Assembly (NCBI RefSeq): GCF_019175365.1
Contig: NZ_CP059572.1
Location: 5,394,001-5,458,000, forward strand
Length of the DNA: 64,000 nucleotides
Direction of reading: 5' to 3'
Origin: Actinomadura graeca
GTDB lineage: Bacteria > Actinomycetota > Actinomycetes > Streptosporangiales > Streptosporangiaceae
A model generated the notes under the pieces. That model was not told where the DNA came from. It saw only the letters and a list, made by a program, of their open reading frames with translations, and ran no database searches. The translations under genes and the position numbers were made by a program. Below, piece after piece: positions 60,122 to 64,000 of the stretch. Each line of letters begins with the position of its first letter. Within the stretch, counting starts at the first letter, position 1.

Positions 60122-60160
60122 CAGCCCGTCCTCGCCAGTGAGACCCGCGAGGACGGGCTG
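60122..60160 (+). terminator. Hairpin between rpmG and hadA
   Basis: CAGCCCGTCCTCG (60122-60134) and CGAGGACGGGCTG (60148-60160) form a perfect 13-bp stem with a 13-base loop. It separates rpmG from the hadA promoter. Confidence 0.7.
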
Positions 60161-60252
60161 TACGTCGTGCTGTTACGGTCCGTCCGAGAGCGGGGGAACG
60201 TGCCCCGGCGCGGGCGCCCAGGGCCCCGGACGACCTGGAGGGACGGAAACGC

Positions 60253-60690
60253 ATGGCACTCAACCGTGACTTCATCGGGCGGAGCTTCCCGCCCACCGCG
60301 CCGTACGAGATCAGCCGGGTGAAGATCCGGGAGTTCGTGGACGCGATCGGCGACCCGAACCCCCTCTACCGCGACCAGGAGGCGGCCAAGGCGGCCGGGT
60401 ACCCCGACGTGATCGCGCCCCCCACCTTCCCGATCGTGGTGTCGTTCGGGAACGACGCGCTGGCCGATCCGGAGCTCGGGCTGAACTTCGCGATGGTCGT
60501 GCACGGCGAGCAGCGGTTCGAGTACACCCGTCCCCTGCGCGCCGGGGACGTGGTGACCTGCGAGACGACGATCACCGAGATCAGGTCGATCGGCGGCAAC
60601 GAGAAGATGTCCATCGAGACCGCCGTGCGGACGGTCGAGGGCGAGCTCGTCTGCACGTCCTACAACGCGATCGTGGAGCGGGGCGCCTGA
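60253..60690 (+). CDS. hadA: MaoC-like (3R)-hydroxyacyl-ACP dehydratase, HadA-type subunit
   Basis: A 145-residue single hot-dog-fold protein. IGDPNPLYRDQEAAKAAGYP and VIAPPTFP are typical of the UPF0336/HadA group, whose members support rather than perform catalysis in the HadAB dimer. The pair dehydrates hydroxyacyl-ACP in fatty or mycolic acid-type elongation. ATG at 60253; the stop shares a base with the hadB start (TGATG). Confidence 0.88.
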   Translation: MALNRDFIGRSFPPTAPYEISRVKIREFVDAIGDPNPLYRDQEAAKAAGYPDVIAPPTFPIVVSFGNDALADPELGLNFAMVVHGEQRFEYTRPLRAGDVVTCETTITEIRSIGGNEKMSIETAVRTVEGELVCTSYNAIVERGA

Positions 60691-61115
60691 TGACCGCCAA
60701 GGTGAAGTACGCCGACGTCGAGGTCGGCACCGAGATCCCCGAGCGCAGGTTCCCGATCGACCGGCTGAACCTCGTCATGTACGCGGGCGCGTCCGGCGAC
60801 TTCAACCCGATCCACTGGCGTGAGAGCTTCGCCAAGGCGGTCGGGCTGCCGGACGTCATCGCGCACGGCATGTACACGATGGCGCAGGGCGGGCGGTTCG
60901 TCACCGACTGGGCAGGCGACCCGGGCGCCGTCGTCGACTACGGGGTACGGTTCTCCTCGCCGGTCGTGGTGTCCGACGCGGACGGCGCGACACTGGTGAT
61001 CAGCGGCAAGGTGGAGCGGAAGCTGGACGACAACACGGTCGTCGTGGCGCTCACCGCCAGGTCGGAAGGGCAGAAGGTCCTCACGCGCGCGAAGGCCGTC
61101 GTCCGGCTCGCCTGA
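60690..61115 (+). CDS. hadB: MaoC-like (3R)-hydroxyacyl-ACP dehydratase, HadB-type catalytic subunit
   Basis: A 141-residue hot-dog-fold dehydratase. The hydratase-2 motif YAGASGDFNPIHW carries the catalytic Asp37 and His42, and VIAHGMYTMAQ follows. With HadA it forms the dehydratase of the type II fatty acid elongation cycle. The start is in TGATG with the end of hadA. murB follows after 102 bases. Confidence 0.9.
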   Translation: MTAKVKYADVEVGTEIPERRFPIDRLNLVMYAGASGDFNPIHWRESFAKAVGLPDVIAHGMYTMAQGGRFVTDWAGDPGAVVDYGVRFSSPVVVSDADGATLVISGKVERKLDDNTVVVALTARSEGQKVLTRAKAVVRLA

Positions 61116-61217
61116 GAGCGGAGGCCCGGCAGCCGTGGGGCCCGGAGGCTAGAGGTCCCGGAGACCGGCGGCCTGTGCGGGCGCGAGGTGGCCGAGGTAG
61201 CGGGAGGGGAAGGCGAC

Positions 61218-62285
61218 GTGGCGGTGTTCGCTGAAGAGGTGAACCTGGCCGGGTACACCACGCTGCGGCTGGGCGGTCCCGCCCGCCGGTTCGTCGAGGC
61301 GACGACGGAGGCGGAGCTGGTCGCCGCGGTCCGCGCCGCCGACGACGAGGGCGAGCCGGTGCTGGTGCTCGGCGGCGGCAGCAACCTCGTGGTGTCCGAC
61401 GACGGTTTCCCCGGCACCGTGGTCCATATCGGGACCCGCGGTACCGACCGGATGGGGGGGGAGGGCGACACGGTCCGCGTCCGCGTCCAGGCGGGGGAGG
61501 ACTGGGATTCGTTCGTAGCCCGCTGCGTGTCCGACGGTCTCGCGGGGATCGAGTGCCTGTCCGGGATCCCCGGCCGCGTCGGCGCCACCCCGATCCAGAA
61601 CGTCGGGGCCTACGGGCAGGACGTCAGCGAGACGATCGTCGAAGTCCGCGCCTACGACCGGCGGGACCGCGCGTGCGTCACCCTCGACCGCGACGCGTGC
61701 CGTTTCACGTACCGGCACAGTGTCTTCAAGGGCGATGATCGGTATCTCGTCCTGGACGTGACGTACGCGCTGCGCGAGGCCGAGGAGTCGCAGCCCATCG
61801 CCTACGCCGAGCTCGCGAAGCGGCTGGGGGTGCGGCCGGGGGAGCGGGTCACGCTCAAGGAGGCGCGCGACGCCGTCCTGGAGCTGCGCCGCGGGAAGGG
61901 CATGGTCCTGGACGCCGCCGACCCCGACACCCGCAGCGCCGGGTCGTTCTTCACCAACCCGATCCTGGACGGCGACCAGGTCGCCGAGCTGGAACGCCGC
62001 GTCGCCGAGCGGCTCGGGCCGGACGCGGCGTTCCCCCGCTACCCCGAGTCCGGCGGGCGGGTCAAGACGTCCGCCGCCTGGCTGATCGACCGCGCCGGCT
62101 TCGCCAAGGGCCACGCGCTGGGCCCGGCGCGGATCTCGACCAAGCACACCCTGGCGCTCACCAACCCGGGCGGTGCGAGGACGGCCGACCTGCTCGCCCT
62201 CGCCCGCGAGGTCCGCGCCGGGGTGCGCGAGGCGTTCGGGGTCGAGCTGGTGAACGAGCCGGTCCTCATCGGCGTCGCCCTCTGA
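61218..62285 (+). CDS. murB: UDP-N-acetylenolpyruvoylglucosamine reductase
   Basis: A 355-residue FAD enzyme that reduces the enolpyruvyl group to make UDP-MurNAc in cell-wall synthesis. FAD contacts are in LGGGSNLVVSDDG and TPIQNVGAYGQDVSE; the catalytic serine is in GSFFTNPIL and the C-terminal glutamate in LVNEPVLIG. Length and lack of the type II deletion indicate type I MurB. GTG at 61218 was preferred to GTG at 61188 because GGGAGGGGAAGG lies just upstream. Confidence 0.93.
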   Translation: MAVFAEEVNLAGYTTLRLGGPARRFVEATTEAELVAAVRAADDEGEPVLVLGGGSNLVVSDDGFPGTVVHIGTRGTDRMGGEGDTVRVRVQAGEDWDSFVARCVSDGLAGIECLSGIPGRVGATPIQNVGAYGQDVSETIVEVRAYDRRDRACVTLDRDACRFTYRHSVFKGDDRYLVLDVTYALREAEESQPIAYAELAKRLGVRPGERVTLKEARDAVLELRRGKGMVLDAADPDTRSAGSFFTNPILDGDQVAELERRVAERLGPDAAFPRYPESGGRVKTSAAWLIDRAGFAKGHALGPARISTKHTLALTNPGGARTADLLALAREVRAGVREAFGVELVNEPVLIGVAL

Positions 62286-62324
62286 ACGGCGCATTCGCGC
62301 CCGGTTGGTAGTGTGGGCGTCGTC

Positions 62325-62475
62325 GAGGGGGAGTAGTCCCAATCGCGTGATCGACACGCTGGCGCCGCGTGAGGCGCCCGGTCGCGCGGGCCTCGGGCCA
62401 GGGCGGCGCCCGGTCTTCGAGGCGGACGAGACCTTCGGCCCGGCAGTCGTGCCGGGCCGAGGTCGTGTGCCCGTA
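62325..62475 (+). promoter_or_regulatory. yybP-ykoY (manganese) riboswitch
   Basis: The leader of the GDT1-family gene opens with GGGGGAGTAGTCCC, the conserved start of yybP-ykoY RNAs. It goes on with GATCGACACGCTGGCGCC and ends with the stem GAGACCTTCGGCC / GGCCGAGGTCGTG typical of actinobacterial members. These RNAs bind Mn2+ and switch on Mn exporters. The exact 3' edge is uncertain. Confidence 0.75.
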
Positions 62476-62520
62476 TCCGGCGCTCCCGCCCTTCGCCCGG
62501 CCTCCGAGCGAGAGGGACCC

Positions 62521-63102
62521 GTGTACGCCTTCATCATCAGCCTGGCCGTGATCTTCGTGGCCGAGCTCGGCGACAAGAGCCAGCTCATGGCCATGACCTT
62601 CGCGACCCGCTTCCGCGCCCTGCCCGTCCTGATCGGGATCACGGCGGCGACGGCGCTCGTCCACCTGGCGAGCGTCGGCCTCGGCGCCGCGCTCGGCGCC
62701 GCCATCCCCACCGGTCCGATCTCGATCCTCGCCGGGCTGGCGTTCCTCGGGTTCGCGCTGTGGACGCTGCGCGGGGACGAGCTAGACGAGAAGGACCGCG
62801 ACAAGGCCAGGCGCGCCACGGGTTCGGCGATTTTGGCGGTCGGGGTGGCGTTCTTCCTGGCCGAGCTGGGCGACAAGACGATGCTCGCGACCGTCACGCT
62901 GGCCGCCGACCACGGTGGTCTCGCCGCGCTGACCGGTGTCTGGGCGGGCTCGACCATCGGGATGGTCGCCGCGGACGGCCTCGCCATCATCGCCGGGCAG
63001 ATGCTCGGCAAGCGGCTCCCCGAACGGGTCATCACCTACGGCGCGGCGGCCGGTTTCGCGATCTTCGGCGTCCTGCTCCTCATCGAGGGCATCACCGCCT
63101 GA
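62521..63102 (+). CDS. GDT1/TMEM165-family Mn2+ (cation) exporter
   Basis: A 193-residue membrane protein with six helices in two inverted halves. Each half has the family motif ELGDK(S/T): AELGDKSQLMAM and AELGDKTMLATV. Bacterial members such as MneA expel manganese. The manganese riboswitch directly upstream supports the same role. GTG at 62521, with GAGAGGGA upstream. Convergent with the adenosine deaminase gene. Confidence 0.9.
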   Translation: MYAFIISLAVIFVAELGDKSQLMAMTFATRFRALPVLIGITAATALVHLASVGLGAALGAAIPTGPISILAGLAFLGFALWTLRGDELDEKDRDKARRATGSAILAVGVAFFLAELGDKTMLATVTLAADHGGLAALTGVWAGSTIGMVAADGLAIIAGQMLGKRLPERVITYGAAAGFAIFGVLLLIEGITA

Positions 63103-63183
63103 CCGCCTCACAGCCGGGCCGTCCTGACCGCCTCACGCCTGACCGCCTGACCGCCTGGCCGCCTGGCCGCCGTCGGCGCGGCG

Positions 63184-64000
63184 CTACGTGCCGACCCAGG
63201 CGTCGACGCCGGACAGGAGCCGGGCGCGGACGTCGCCGGGGGCGGCGGACGCGCGGATCGACTGGCGGGCGAGGTCGGCGAGCTCGGCGTCGCCGAAGCC
63301 GTGCTCGGTGCGGACGAGGTCGTACTGGCGGGCCAGCCGCGACCCGAACAGCAGCGGGTCGTCGGCGCCGAGCGCGATGGACGCGCCCGCCTCGTACAGG
63401 CGGCGGACCGGGACGTCCGCGGCCGTCGCCGCCACCCCGAGGCCCACGTTGGAGGTGGGGCAGACCTCCAGCGTCACGCCGCGGTCCACGATCATCTCGA
63501 TGAGGCGGGGATCCTCCACCGCGCGGACGCCGTGGCCGATGCGATCGGCGCCGAGGGCCTCCAGGCACTCCCGGACGCTCGCCGGGCCGAGCAGCTCACC
63601 GCCGTGCGGGTCCGACAGGAGCCCGCCGCGCCTGGCGATCCGGAACGCGCCCTCGAAGTCGTAGGCCCGTCCGCGCCGCTCGTCGTTCGACAGCCCGAAC
63701 CCCACCACGCCCTGGCCGGCGTACCGGACGGCCAGCCGCGCGAGCGTCTTGGCGTCCAGCGGGTGCCGCGTCCGGTTCGCCGCGACGATCAGCCCGATGC
63801 CGACGCCGGTCGCCTCCGACGCCTGGCGCGCCGCGTCCAGGATCAGCTCCACGGTCGGGGTGAGCCCGCCGAACCGCGCGGCGTACCCGCCGGGGTCCAC
63901 CTGGATCTCCAGCCAGCCCGATCCCTCGGCCGCCTCGTCCTCGGCGGTCTCGCGCAGCAGCCGCCGCAGGTCGTCCGGTTCCCGCAGGACGGACCGGGCG
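63184..64000 (-). CDS. add: Adenosine deaminase, C-terminal part
   Basis: The last 271 residues of an amidohydrolase-fold enzyme; the N-terminus with the first HxH metal ligands lies beyond the window. DPHGGELLGPASV has the catalytic His/Glu pair, RIGHGVRAVED the next ligand, EVCPTSNVGLGV the substrate loop and ALGADDPLLF the metal-binding Asp. It deaminates adenosine (or deoxyadenosine) to inosine. The frame is open to the right edge. Confidence 0.88.
   Translation of the reverse strand, partial: ARSVLREPDDLRRLLRETAEDEAAEGSGWLEIQVDPGGYAARFGGLTPTVELILDAARQASEATGVGIGLIVAANRTRHPLDAKTLARLAVRYAGQGVVGFGLSNDERRGRAYDFEGAFRIARRGGLLSDPHGGELLGPASVRECLEALGADRIGHGVRAVEDPRLIEMIVDRGVTLEVCPTSNVGLGVAATAADVPVRRLYEAGASIALGADDPLLFGSRLARQYDLVRTEHGFGDAELADLARQSIRASAAPGDVRARLLSGVDAWVGT

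Noticed and set aside
63184..64000. Altered catalytic residues in adenosine deaminase (HGGE for HAGE)
   Set aside because: The catalytic His and Glu are kept and only the middle Ala is Gly; this looks like ordinary variation in the bacterial enzymes.

Overview
The window is very GC-rich, densely packed DNA with frequent GTG starts and 1-8 bp gene overlaps. It carries twin-arginine signal peptides, an actinomycete-type integrative element, a second nuo cluster beside korAB, and the block rpmG-hadA-hadB-murB. Together these point to a high-GC actinomycete. A Streptosporangiales-like organism (Actinomadura or relatives) is a reasonable but unproven guess. No rRNA and no CRISPR array were seen; three complete tRNA genes are present (Tyr, Thr, Met).

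Layout. 1-12.1 kb: a partial Tat-exported protein, a NarL-type two-component pair, a secreted alpha/beta hydrolase, a TetR regulator, a candidate 31-residue peptide gene, an ABC-2 permease coupled to an unusual S15-hydrolase/ABC-ATPase fusion, a divergent TetR/MFS efflux pair, and a SecD-like membrane protein. 12.4-15.3 kb: korA-korB (2-oxoacid:ferredoxin oxidoreductase). 16-19.1 kb: two paralogous membrane-anchored proteins. 19.3-29.6 kb: nuoA,B,C,H,I,J,K,L,M,N, a complex I gene set that lacks nuoD,E,F,G and is split by an antisense helix-hairpin-helix membrane gene. htpX follows. With korAB next door, the parsimonious reading is a ferredoxin-linked proton-pumping complex; the missing NuoD would have to come from another locus. 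30.7-34.1 kb: an ArsR/SRPBCC operon with paired operators, a lipoprotein, and a YajQ-family protein.

34.2-48.5 kb: a 14.2 kb AICE-like integrative element in the 3' end of tRNA-Tyr, bounded by 59-bp exact repeats (34257-34315 and 48412-48470). All its genes are on the minus strand: integrase, excisionase, rolling-circle Rep, small transfer proteins, DUF2637/SpdA-like protein, FtsK/TraSA-like translocase, then a signalling block (PP2C-like protein, HTH protein, RsbW-like kinase, XRE/DUF5753 regulator). The cargo is a membrane-anchored NB-ARC protein with ten almost identical 46-residue TPR-like repeats, interrupted by a 2-nt insertion just before its P-loop domain. A GTCTAGGGG-TAT motif recurs in front of several element genes.

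49.2-64 kb is chromosomal: a LacI-regulated PfkB sugar kinase, small membrane proteins, a Tat-exported beta-propeller, a MerR regulator with a PH-like membrane protein, a chromosomal paralogue of the element's PP2C-like protein, tRNA-Thr, a secreted Cys-containing protein, a decaying three-gene unit with several frameshifts, tRNA-Met, rpmG, hadAB, murB, a yybP-ykoY (Mn2+) riboswitch followed by a GDT1-family exporter, and the 3' part of an adenosine deaminase. Coordinates, motifs and overlaps were read directly from the sequence; family assignments are by recognition, without database searches.
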